The notes under the pieces: model-generated
Seen by the model: only the letters and a program-made list of their open reading frames with translations
Told to the model about the DNA's origin: nothing
Database searches by the model: none
Part shown: positions 30,001 through 41,540 of the stretch, one piece after another
Position numbering within the stretch: position 1 is the stretch's first letter
How the letters are laid out: each line of letters starts with the position of its first letter
DNA from: Taudactylus pleione
Taxonomy: Eukaryota > Chordata > Amphibia > Anura > Myobatrachidae
Assembly (NCBI GenBank): GCA_031769625.1
Contig: JAUIMM010002531.1
Span: 248,001-312,000 of the forward strand
Length of the DNA stretch: 64,000 nt
Direction: 5' to 3'
Position numbers and translations under genes: made by a program

Positions 30001-31029
30001 TGTACAGTTGTACATAGTATAGAATGTGGTATAGAGCTGTATAGTGGTACATAGCATAGAATATAGAATAGAGGTTTATAGTGGTACATAGTATAGAATA
30101 TGGTGTATAGTGGTAAATAGTATAGAATATGGGGCAGAGCTGTATAGTTGTATATCGTATAGAATATGGTGTATAGTGGTACATTGTATAGAATATGGTT
30201 AATAGTGGTATATAGTATAGAATATGGTGTATAGAGGAACATAATATTGAATATGGTGTATAGTAGTACATAGTCTAGAATGTGGTGTATAGTGGTACAT
30301 AGTATAGATTATGGTGTAGAGCTGTATAGTGGTAAATAGTATAGAATGTGGAATATTGTGGTACATAGTATAGAATGTGGTGTAGATCTGTATAGTGGTA
30401 CATAGTATAGAATATGGTGTAGAGCTGTATAGTGGTAGATAGTATTGAATATGGTGTATAGTGATACATAGTATAGAATATGGTGTATAATGGTACATAG
30501 TATAGAATATGGTGTATTGTGGTATATAGAATAGAATATGGTGTATAGTGGTACATAGTATTGAATATGGTGTATAGAGGTATATAGTATAGAATATGGG
30601 GTATAGTGGTACATAGTATAGAATGTGGTGTATAGTGGTACATAGTATAGAATATGGTGTATTGTGGTATATAGAATAGAATATGGTGTATAGTGGTACA
30701 TAGTATTGAATATAGTGTATAATGGTACATAGTATAGAATATGGTGTATAGTGGTAAATAGTATAGAATATGGTGAAGAGCTGTATAGTGGTTCATAGCA
30801 CAGAATATGGTGTATAGTGGTATATACATAGTACAGAATATGGGGTAGAGCTGTATAGTTGTATATCGTATAGAATATGGTGTATAGAGGTAAATAGTAT
30901 AGATTATGGTGTATAGTGGTACATAGTATAGAATATGGTGTATAGTGGTATATAGTATAGAATGTGATGTAGAGTTGTATAGTGGTACATTGTATAGAAT
31001 ATGGTGTATAGAGGTATATAGTATAGAAT

Positions 31030-31923
31030 ATGGGGTATAGTGGTACATAGTATAGAATGTGGTGTATAGTGGTACATAGTATAGAATGTGGTGTTGTGGT
31101 ACATAGTATAGAATGTGGTGTATAGTGGTGAATGTTGTAGAGCTGTATAGTGGTACATAGTATAGAATGTGGTCTAGAGCTGTAAAGTGGTACATAATAT
31201 TGAATATGGTGTATAGAGGTACATAGTATAGAATGTGTTGTAGAGCTGTATAGTGGTATATAGTATAGAATATGGTGTATAATGGTACACAGTACAGAAT
31301 ATTGTGTATATTGGTACATAGTATAGAATATGGTGTAGATCTGTATTGTGGTACATAGTATTGAATATGGTGTATAGTGGTATATAGTATATAATATGGT
31401 GTATAGAGGTACATAATATAGAATATGGTGTATAGTGGTACATGGTATGGAATACGGTGTTAAGTGGTACATAGTATAGAATATGGTGTATTGTGGTACA
31501 TTGTATAGAATATGGTGTATAGTGGTACATAGTATAGAATGTGGTGTATAGTGGTACATAGAATAGAATGTGGTGTTGTGGTACATAGTATAGAATGTGG
31601 TGTATAGTGGTGAATGTTGTAGAGCTGTATAGTGGTACATATTATAGAATGTGGTCTAGAGCTGTAAAGTGGTACATAATATTGAATATGGTGTATAGAG
31701 GTACATAGTATAGAATGTGTTGTAGAGCTGTATAGTGGTATATAGTATAGAATATGGTGTATAATGGTACACAGTACAGAATATTGTGTATAGTGGTACA
31801 TAGTATAGAATATGGTGTAGATCTGTATTGTGGTACATAGTATTGAATATGGTGTATAGTGGTATATAGTATATAATATGGTGTATAGAGGTACATAATA
31901 TAGAATATGGTGTATAGTGGTAC
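31030..31923 (-). repeat. 482-bp-offset duplication in inverted family A
   Basis: The segment at about 31,030-31,441 is repeated at about 31,512-31,923. Both copies contain a shortened unit (GTGTTGTGGTACATAG, near 31,091 and 31,573), a GAATGTTGTAGAGC variant, and a rare ATAATGGTACACAGTACAG unit. About 70 bp of other units separates the two matching stretches, so they do not abut. Confidence 0.8.
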
Positions 31924-32069
31924 ATTGTATAGAATATGGTGTATAGTGGTACATAGTATAGAATTTGGTGTAGAGCTACAAAGTGGTACATAGTATAGAA
32001 TGTGGTGTAGAGCTGTATACTGGTACATAGTATAGAATATGGAGTACAGTGGTACATAGTATAGAATGT

Positions 32070-32520
32070 GTTGTAGAGCTGTATAGTGGTACATAGTATA
32101 GAATATAGTGTATGGTGTTACATAGTATAGAATATGGTTTATAGTGGTACATAGTATAGAATATGGTGTAGAGCTGTATAGTGGTACATAGTATAGAATA
32201 GGGTGTAGTGTTGTATAGTGGTACATAGTATAGAATATGGTGTAGATCTGTATTGTGGTACATTGTATAGAATATGGTGTATAGTGGTACATAGTATAGA
32301 ATATGGTATATAGAGGTACATAGTATAGAATTTGTTGTAGAGCTGTATAGTGGTACATAGTATAGAATATAGTGTATGGTGTTACATAGTATAGAATATG
32401 GTTTATAGTGGTACATAGTATAGAATATGGTGTAGAGCTGTATAGTGGTACATAGTATAGAATAGGGTGTAGTGTTGTATAGTGGTACATAGTATAGAAT
32501 ATGGTGTAGATCTGTATAGT
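32070..32520 (-). repeat. 264-bp-offset duplication in inverted family A
   Basis: A stretch containing TATAGTGTATGGTGTTAC and AGGGTGTAGTGTTG occurs twice with a 264-bp offset (AGGGTGTAGTG at 32,200 and 32,464). The offset equals 4 x (29+37), so the reading frame of the artefactual open frame is kept across the copies. Confidence 0.8.
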
Positions 32521-34030
32521 GGTGCTTATTATAGAGTATTGTGTATAGTGATACATAGCATAGAATATGGTGTAGGGCTGTATAGTTGTGCGGAGTATAG
32601 AATATGGTGTATAGTGGTATATAGTATAGATTATTGTGTATAGAGGTACATAGTATAGAATATGGCGTACAGTGGTACATAATATAGAATGTGGTGTATA
32701 GTGGTACATAGTGGTACACAGTATAGAACGTGGTGTAGTGGTACATAGAATAGAATGTGGTGTATAGTGGTTAATGGTGTAGAGCAATATAGTGGTACAT
32801 AGCATAGAATGTGGTGTACAGTATTACATAGTACAGAATACGGTGTAGAGCTGTAAAGTGGTACATAGTATAGAATGTGGTGTAGAGCTGTAAAGTGGTA
32901 CATAGTATAGAATATGGTGTATAGTGGTACATAGTATAGAATATGTTTATAGTATTACATAGTATAGAATATGATGTAGAGCTGTATAGTGGTACATAGT
33001 ATAGAATATGGTGTAGTGTTGTATAGTGGTACATAGTATAGAATATGGTGTAGAGCTGTATTGTGGTACATAGTATAGAATATTGTGTATAGATGTGCAT
33101 AGTATAGAATATGGTGTATAGTGGTACATAGTATGGAATACGGTGTATTGTGGTACATTGGATAGAATAAGGTGTATAGAGGTACAAAGTATAGAATATG
33201 GTGTATAGTGGTACATAGAATAGAATATGGTGTATAGAGGTACATAGTATAGAATGTGGTGTAGAGCTGTATAGTGCTAAATAGTATAGAATATGTTGTA
33301 TAGTGGTACATAGTATAGATTGTGGTGTAAAGCTGTATAATGGTACATAGTATAGAATGTGGTGTATAGTGGTACATAGAATAGAATATGGTGTATAGTG
33401 TTACATTGTATAAAATATAGGGTATAGTGGTACATAGTATAGAATGTGGTGAAGAGCTGTATAGTGGTACATAGTATCGATTGTGGTGTAGAGCTGTATA
33501 GTGGTACATAGTATTGAAAATGGTGTATAGAGGTACATAGTATAGAATATGGTGTATAGTGGTACATAGTATAGAATGTGGTGTATAGTGGTACATAGTA
33601 TAGAATATAGTGTATAGAGGCACATAGTATAGAATATGGTGTGTAGTGGTACATAGTATAGAATTTGGTGTATAGTGGTACATAGTATAGAATATGGTGT
33701 ATAGATGTACATAGTATAGAATATGGTGTATAGAGGTACATCATCTAGAATATGGTGTATAGTGTTACATAGTCTAGAATATTGTGTATAGTGGTACATA
33801 GAATATGATGTATAGCGGTACATAGTATAGAATGTGGTGTAGAGCTGAATAGTGGTACATAGTATAGAATATGGTGTATAGTGGTACATAGTATAGAATA
33901 TGGTGTATAGAGGTACATAGTATAGAATATGGTGTATAGTGGTACATAGTATGGAATACAGTGTATAGTGGTACATTGTATAGAAAATGGTGTATTGTGG
34001 TACATTGTATAGAATATGGTGTATAGTGGT

Positions 34031-34050
34031 AAATATATGGTGCGTTTAAG
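34031..34050. other. Left A/B satellite junction
   Basis: Inverted family A reads up to GTGGTAAATATATGGTG and family B continues with CGTTTAAGAGAAAAC. Family A has ATGGTG where B has ATGTTG, so the join lies in a stretch of near-identity of about 6 bp at 34,037-34,042. The first B monomer is therefore entered at about its sixth base (numbered from ATGTTGCG). The join also disturbs the last A unit, which lacks the bases expected between AAATA and TATGG. Confidence 0.9.
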
Positions 34051-34211
34051 AGAAAACAGCAAATGCACGTTTTAGGCCAAAATGCATTGAAAGCAATGGA
34101 AACAACAAAAGCGCATACTTTGTGATATCTCCTCTTGTAGTAAACACAGACAGCTCAAAATTTCACTGGATGTGTTGAAGACCAAGACCCACAAATTTGA
34201 TGTGAAATGGT

Positions 34212-34404
34212 TTTTCTCCCATGTTGCGTTTAAGAGAAAACAGCAAATGCTCGTTTTAGGCCAAAATGCATTGAAAGCAATGAAAACAACAAAAGCGCAT
34301 ACTTTGTGATATCTCCTCTTGTAGCAAACACAGACAGCTCAAAATTTCACTGGATGTGTTGAAGACCAAGACCCACAAATGTGATGTGAAATGGTTTTTC
34401 TCCC
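34212..34404 (+). repeat. Reference family B monomer with dyad symmetries
   Basis: This full 184-bp unit (34,221-34,404), plus the end of the previous one, shows three short dyads. TTTTCTC (34,212-34,218) and GAGAAAA (34,234-34,240) form a 7-bp inverted repeat with a 15-nt loop spanning the monomer start. AATGCATT (34,265-34,272) is a perfect 8-bp palindrome. CATTG and CAATG (34,269-34,282) enclose AAAG. CACAAATGTG near the monomer end is a fourth, weaker dyad. These recur in almost all monomers. Confidence 0.85.
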
Positions 34405-36050
34405 ATGTTGCGTTTAAGAGAAAACAGCAAATGCAAGTTTTAGGCCAAAATGCATTGAAAGCAATGGAAATAACAAAAGTCCATACTTTGTGATATCTCC
34501 TCTTGTAGCAAACACAGACAGCTCAAAATTGCACTGGATGTGTTGAAGACCAAGACCCACAAATGTGATGTGAAATGGTTTTTCTCCCATGTTGCGTTTA
34601 AGAGAAAACAGCAAATGCACGTTTTAGGCCAAAATGCATTGAAAGCAATGGAAACAACAAAAGCGCATACTTTGTGATATCTCCTCTTGTAGCAAACACA
34701 GACAGCTCAAAATTTCACTGGATGTGTTGAAGACCAAGACCCACAAATGTGATGTGAAATGGTTTTTCTCCCATGTTGCGTTTAAGAGAAAACAGCAAAT
34801 GCACGTTTTAGGCCAAAATGCATTGAAAGCAATGGAAACAACAAAAGCGCATACTTTGTGTTATCTCCTCTTGTAGCAAACACAGACAGCTCAAAATTTC
34901 ACTGGATGTGTTGAAGACCAATACCCACAAATGTGATGTGAAATGGTTTTTCTCCCATGTTGCTTTTAAGAGAAAACAGCAAATGCAAGTTTTAGGCCAA
35001 AATGCATTGAAAGCAATGGAAATAACAAAAGCGCATACTTTGTGATATCTCCTCTTGTAGCAAACACGGACAGCTCAAAATATCACTGGATGTGTTGAAG
35101 ACCAAGACCCACAAATGTGATGTGAAATGGTTTTTCTCCCATGTTGCTTTTAAGAGAAAACAGCAAATGCACGTTTTAGGCCAAAATGCATTGAAAGCAA
35201 TGAAAACAACAAAAGCGCATACTTTGTGATATCTCCTCTTGTAGCAAACACAGACAGCTCAAAATTTCACTGGATGTGTTGAAGACCAAGACCCACAAAT
35301 GTGATGTGAAATGGTTTTTCTCCCATGTTGCGTTTAAGAGAAAACAGCAAATGCAAGTTTTAGGCCAAAATGCATTGAAAGCAATGGAAATAACAAAAGT
35401 CCATACTTTGTGATATCTCCTCTTGTAGCAAACACAGACAGCTCAAAATTGCACTGGATGTGTTGAAGACCAAGACCCACAAATGTGATGTGAAATGGTT
35501 TTTCTCCCATGTTGCGTTTAAGAGAAAACAGCAAATGCACGTTTTAGGCCAAAATGCATTGAAAGCAATGGAAACAACAAAAGCGCATACTTTGTGATAT
35601 CTCCTCTTGTAGCAAACACAGACAGCTCAAAATTTCACTGGATGTGTTGAAGACCAAGACCCACAAATGTGATGTGAAATGGTTTTTCTCCCATGTTGCG
35701 TTTAAGAGAAAACAGCAAATGCACGTTTTAGGCCAAAATGCATTGAAAGCAATGGAAACAACAAAAGCGCATACTTTGTGTTATCTCCTCTTGTAGCAAA
35801 ATTTCACTGGATGTGTTGAAGACCAAAACCCACAAATGTGATGTGAAATGGTTTTTCTCCCATGTTGCGTTTAAGAGAAAACAGCAAATGCAAGTTTTAG
35901 GCCAAAATGCATTGAAAGCAATGGAAATAACAAAAGCGCATACTTTGTGATATCTCCTCTTGTAGCAAACAAGGACAGCTCAAAATTTCACTGGATGTGT
36001 TGAAGACCAAGACCCACAAATGTGATGTGAAATGGTTTTTCTCCCATGTT
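34221..36050 (+). repeat. Family B 5-mer HOR (920 bp), two copies
   Basis: Five consecutive monomer types occur in the same order at about 34,221-35,140 and 35,141-36,050. In sequence, they carry GAAAACAAC, then CAAG with GTCCAT and TTGCAC, then CACG, then GTTATC, then GCGCAT with CGGAC or AGGAC. Matching positions are 920 bp apart (five monomers). The second copy is 15 bp shorter because one monomer (near 35,797) has lost 15 bp. Confidence 0.85.
35780..35815 (+). repeat. 169-bp variant B monomer (15-bp deletion)
   Basis: The usual stretch from GTAGCAAACACAG to CTCAAAATTTC is shortened to GTAGCAAAATTTC, a 15-bp loss between two CAAA direct repeats. The same deletion is found near 42,218, 43,673, 52,122 and 54,314. 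Each time it is linked to GTTATCTCC just before and AAAACCCAC just after, so all five probably descend from one event. Confidence 0.9.
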
Positions 36051-38229
36051 GCTTTTAAGAGAAAACAGCAAATGCAAGTTTTAGGCCAAAATGCATTGAA
36101 AGCAATGGAAATAACAAAAGTCCATACTTTGTGATATCTCCTCTTGTAGCAAATACAGACAGCTCAAAATTGCACTGGATGTGTTGAAGACCAAAACCCA
36201 CAAATATGATGTGAAAAGGTTTTTCTCCCATGTTGCGTTTAAGAGAAAACAGCAAATGCACGTTTTAGGCCAAAATGCATTGAAAGCAATGGAAACAACA
36301 AAAGCGCATACTTTGTGATATCTCCTCTTGTAGCAAACACAGACAGCTCAAAATTTCACTGGATGTGTTGAAGGCCAAGACCCACAAATGTGATGTGAAA
36401 TGGTTTTTCTCCCATGTTGCGTTTAAGAGAAAACAGCAAATGCACGTTTTAGGCCAAAATGCATTGAAAGCAATGAAAACAACAAAAGCGCATACTTTGT
36501 GATATCTCCTCTTGTAGCAAACACAGACAGCTCAAAATTTCACTGGATGTGTTGAAGACCAAGACCCACAAATGTGATGTGAAATGTTTTTTCTCCCATG
36601 TTGCGTTTAAGAGAAAACAGCAAATGCACGTTTTAGGCCAAAATGCATTGAAAGCAATGGAAACAACAAAAGCGCATACTTTGTGATATCTCCTCTTGTA
36701 GCAAACACAGACAGCTCAAAATTTCACTGGATGTGTTGAAGACCAAGACCCACAAATGTGATGTGAAATGGTTTTTCTCCCATGTTGCGTTTAAGAGAAA
36801 ACAGCAAATGCACGTTTTAGGCCAAAATGCATTGAAAGCAATGGAAACTACAAAAGCGCATACTTTGTGATATCTCCTCTTGTAGCAAACACAGACAGCT
36901 CAAAATTTCACTGGATGTGTTGAAGACCAAGACCCACAAATGTGATGTGAAATGGTTTTTCTCCCATGTTGCGTTTAAGAGAAAACAGCAAATGCACGTT
37001 TTAGGCCAAAATGCATTGAAAGCAATGAAAACAACAAAAGCGCATACTTTGTGATATCTCCTCTTGAAGCAAACACAGACAGCTCAAAATTTCACTGGAT
37101 GTGTTGAAGACCAAGACCCACAAATGTGATGTGAAATGGTTTTTCTCCCATGTTGCATTTAAGAGAAAACAGCAAATGCACTTTTTAGGCCAAAATGCTT
37201 TGAAAGCAATGAAAACAACAAAAGCGCATACTTTGTGATATCTCCTCTTGTAGCAAACACAGACAGCTCAAAATTTCACTGGATGTGTTGAAGACCAAGA
37301 CCCACAAATGTGATGTGAAATGGTTTTTCTCCCATGTTGCGTTTAAGAGAAAACAGCAAATGCACGTTTTAGGCCAAAATGCATTGAAACAATGGAAACA
37401 CAAAAGCGCATACTTTGTGTTATCTCCTCTTGTAGCAAACACAGACAGCTCAAAATTTCACTGGATGTGTTGAAGACCAAAACCCACAAATGTGATGTGA
37501 AATGGTTTTTCTCCCATGTTGCGTTTAAGAGAAAACAGCAAATGCAAGTGTTAGGCCAAAATGCATTGAAAGCAATGGAAATAACAAAAGCGCATACTTT
37601 GTGATATCTCCTCTTGTAGCAAACACAGACAGCTCAAAATTGTACTGGATGTGTTGAAGACCAAGACCCACAAATGTGATGTGAAATGGTTTTTCTCCCA
37701 TGTTGCGTTTAAGAGAAAACAGCAAATGCTCGTTTTATGCCAAAATGCATTGAAAGCAATGAAAACAACAAAAGCGCATACTTTGTGATATCTCCTCTTG
37801 TAGCAAACACAGACAGCTCAAAATTTCACTGGATGTGTTGAAGACCAAGACCCACAAATGTGATGTGAAATGGTTTTTCTCCCATGTTGCGTTTAAGAGA
37901 AAACAGCAAATGCACGTTTTAGGCCAAAATGCATTGAAAGCAATGAAAACAACAAAAGCACATACTTTGTGATATCTCCTCTTATAGCAAACACAGACAG
38001 CTCAAAATTTCACTGGATGTGTTGAAGACCAAGACCCACAAATGTGATGTGAAATGGTTTTTCTCCCATGTTGCGTTTAAGAGAAGACAGCAAATGCACG
38101 TTTTAGGCCAAAATGCATTGAAAGCAATGGAAACAACAAAAGCGCATACTTTGTGATATCTCCTCTTGTAGCAAACACAGACAGCTCAAAATTTCACTGG
38201 ATGTGTTGAAGACCAAGACCCACAAATGT

Positions 38230-39886
38230 GATGTGAAATGGTTTTTCTCCCATGTTGCGTTTAAGAGAAAACAGCAAATGCACATTTTAGGCCAAAATGC
38301 ATTGAAAGCAATGAAAACAACAAAAGCGCATACTTTGTGATAGCTCCTCTTGTAGCAAACACAGACAGCTCAAAATTTCACTGGATGTGTTGAAGACCAA
38401 GACCCACAAATGTGATGTGAAATGGTTTTTCTCCCATGTTGCGTTTAAGAGAAAACAGCAAATGCACATTTTAGGCCAAAATGCATTGAAAGCAATGGAA
38501 ACAACAAAAGCGCATACTTTGTGATATCTCCTCTTGTAGCAAACACAGACAGCTCAAATTTCACTGGATGTGTTGAAGACCAAGACCCACAAATGTGATG
38601 TGAAATGGTTTTTCTCCCATGTTGCGTTTAAGAGAAAACAGCAAATGCTCGTTTTAGGCTAAAATGCATTGAAAGCAATGAAAACAACAAAAGCGCATAC
38701 TTTGTGATATCTCCTCTTGTTGCAAACACAGACAGCTCAAAATTTCACTGGATGTGTTGAAGACCAAGACCCACAAATGTGATGTGAAATGGTTTTTCTC
38801 CCATGTTGCGTTTAAGAGAAAACAGCAAATGCACGTTTTAGGCCAAAATGCATTGAAAGCAATGGAAACACAAAAGCGCATACTTTGTGTTATCTCCTCT
38901 TGTAGCAAACACAGACAGCTCAAAATTTCACTGGATGTGTTGAAGACCAAAACCCACAAATGTGATGTGAAATGGTTTTTCTCCCATGTTGCGTTTAAGA
39001 GAAAACAGCAAATGCTCGTTTTATGCCAAAATGCATTGAAAGCAATGAAAACAACAAAAGCGCATACTTTGTGATATCTCCTCTTGTAGCAAACACAGAC
39101 AGCTCAAAATTTCACTGGATGTGTTGAAGACCAAGACCCACAAATGTGATGTGAAATGGTTTTTCTCCCATGTTGCGTTTAAGAGAAAACAGCAAATGCA
39201 CGTTTTAGGCCAAAATGCATTGAAAGCAATGAAAACAACAAAAGCGCATACTTTGTGATATCTCCTCTTGTAGCAAACACAGACAGCTCAAAATTTCACA
39301 GGATGTGTTGAAGACCAAGACCCACAAATGTGATGTGAAATGGTTTTTCTCCCATGTTGCGTTTAAGAGAAAACAGCAAATGCACGTTTTAGGCCAAAAT
39401 GCATTGAAAGCAATGGAAACTACAAAAGCGCATACTTTGTGATATCTCCTCTTGTAGCAAACAAAGACAGCTCAAAATTTCACTGGATGTGTTGAAGACC
39501 AAGACCCACAAATGTGATGTGAAATGGTTTTTCTCCCATGTTGCGTTTAAGAGAAAACAGCAAATGCACGTTTTAGGCCAAAATGCATTGAAAGCAATGG
39601 AAACTACAAAAGCGCATACTTTGTGATATCTCCTCTTGTAGCAAACACAGACAGCTCAAAATTTCACTGGATGTGTTGAAGACCAAGATCCACAAATGTG
39701 ATGTGAAATGGTTTTTCTCCATGTTGCGTTTAAGAGAAAATAGCAAATGCTCGTTTTAGGCCAAAATGCATTGAAAGCAATGGAAACAACAAAAGCGCAT
39801 ACTTTGTGATATCTCCTCTTGTAGCAAACACAGACAGCTCAAAATTTCACTGGATGTGTTGAAGACCAAGACCCACAAATGTGATG
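38230..39886 (+). repeat. Family B 9-mer HOR (about 1,655 bp), copy 1
   Basis: Rare markers in this stretch recur about 1,655 bp later. They are GATAGCTCC at 38,339, AGCTCAAATTTC (two bases short) near 38,552, GGCTAAAATGC near 38,657, TTGTTGC at 38,717, GGAAACACAAAAG near 38,860, TTATGCC near 39,020 and GAAAATAGC near 39,735. The copy at 39,887-41,540 has the same order. Nine monomers would be 1,656 bp. Confidence 0.88.
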
Positions 39887-41540
39887 TGAAATGGGTTTTT
39901 CTCCCATGTTGCGTTTAAGAGAAAACAGCAAATGCACGTTTTAGGCCAAAATGCATTGAAAGCAATGAAAACAACAAAAGCGCATACTTTGTGATAGCTC
40001 CTCTTGTAGCAAACACAGACAGCTCAAAATTTCACTGGATGTGTTGAAGACCAAGACCCCACAAATGTGATGTGAAATGGTTTTTCTCCCATGTTGCGTT
40101 TAAGAGAAAACAGCAAATGCACATTTTAGGCCAAAATGCATTGAAAGCAATGGAAACAACAAAGCGCATACTTTGTGATATCTCCTCTTGTAGCAAACAC
40201 AGACAGCTCAAATTTCACTGGATGTGTTGAAGACCAAGACCCACAAATGTGATGTGAAATGGGTTTTTCTCCCATGTTGCGTTTAAGAGAAAACAGCAAA
40301 TGCTCGTTTTAGGCTAAAATGCATTGAAAGCAATGAAAACAACAAAAGCGCATACTTTGTGATATCTCCTCTTGTTGCAAACACAGACAGCTCAAAATTT
40401 CACTGGATGTGTTGAAGACCAAGGACCCACAAATGTGATGTGAAATGGTTTTTCTCCCATGTTGCGTTTAAGAGAAAACAGCAAATGCACGTTTTAGGCC
40501 AAAATGCATTGAAAGCAATGGAAACACAAAAGCGCATACTTTGTGTTATCTCCTCTTGTAGCAAACACAGACAGCTCAAAATTTCACTGGATGTGTTGAA
40601 GACCAAAACCCACAAATGTGATGTGAAATGGTTTTTCTCCCATGTTGCGTTTAAGAGAAAACAGCAAATGCTCGTTTTATGCCAAAATGCATTGAAAGCA
40701 ATGAAAACAACAAAAGCGCATACTTTGTGATATCTCCTCTTGTAGCAAACACAGACAGCTCAAAATTTCACTGGATGTGTTGAAGACCAAGACCCACAAA
40801 TGTGATGTGAAATGGTTTTTCTCCCATGTTGCGTTTAAGAGAAAACAGCAAATGCACGTTTTAGGCCAAAATGCATTGAAAGCAATGAAAACAACAAAAG
40901 CGCATACTTTGTGATATCTCCTCTTGTAGCAAACACAGACAGCTCAAAATTTCACTGGATGTGTTGAAGACCAAGACCCACAAATGTGATGTGAAATGGT
41001 TTTTCTCCCATGTTGCGTTTAAGAGAAAACAGCAAATGCACGTTTTAGGCCAAAATGCATTGAAAGCAATGGAAACTACAAAAGCGCATACTTTGTGATA
41101 TCTCCTCTTGTAGCAAACAAAGACAGCTCAAAATTTCACTGGATGTGTTGAAGACCAAGACCCACAAATGTGATGTGAAATGGTTTTTCTCCCATGTTGC
41201 GTTTAAGAGAAAACAGCAAATGCACGTTTTAGGCCAAAATGCATTGAAAGCAATGGAAACTACAAAAGCGCATACTTTGTGATATCTCCTCTTGTAGCAA
41301 ACACAGACAGCTCAAAATTTCACTGGATGTGTTGAAGACCAAGACCCACAAATGTGATGTGAAATGGTTTTTCTCCCATGTTGCGTTTAAGAGAAAATAG
41401 CAAATGCTCGTTTTAGGCCAAAATGCATTGAAAGCAATGAAAACAACAAAAGCGCATACTTTGTGATATCTCCTCTTGTAGCAAACACAGACAGCTCAAA
41501 ATTTCACTGGATGTGTTGAAGACCAAGACCCACAAATGTG
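39887..41540 (+). repeat. Family B 9-mer HOR, copy 2
   Basis: Tandem partner of 38,230-39,886, with the same markers at 39,993, about 40,207, about 40,312, 40,372, about 40,515, about 40,678 and about 41,390. Its first 550 bp contain several one-base homopolymer length changes that copy 1 lacks at the matching positions. Confidence 0.88.

Larger units (their letters stand above)
20285..34040 (-). repeat. Family A minisatellite array, inverted orientation
   Basis: The same 29-bp and 37-bp units are present here as reverse complements (core TACATAGTATAGAATATGG; the 8-bp insert reads TAGAGCTG). Base composition flips from C-rich to G-rich on the plus strand, and the long open frames move to the minus strand. 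HOR modules typical of the plus arrays occur here inverted, so this is the same array family. The rare TAGCTCACCCC module is at about 23,070 and the short-unit module at about 21,905-21,990. I see no non-satellite DNA inside. Confidence 0.97.

Noticed and set aside
20285..34040. Inverted A block as a fold-back (palindromic read) assembly artefact of the left block
   Set aside because: Arms next to the junction match only at the general family level; a fold-back would give near-perfect inverted identity over kilobases. Spanning reads are still needed.
33745..34068. 107-codon frame across the left A/B junction, and a similar one at 54,331-54,606
   Set aside because: Chance fusions of two satellite-derived frames at the junctions.
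34221..34404. B monomer as a dimer of two 92-bp halves
   Set aside because: Comparing the halves by eye shows only scattered similarity, no more than expected by chance.
34414..34620. 68-codon minus-strand frame recurring in B every few monomers
   Set aside because: It spans just over one 184-bp monomer, appears only in monomer pairs with particular variants, and shifts frame in each monomer (184 = 3 x 61 + 1). No start context or homology is recognisable.
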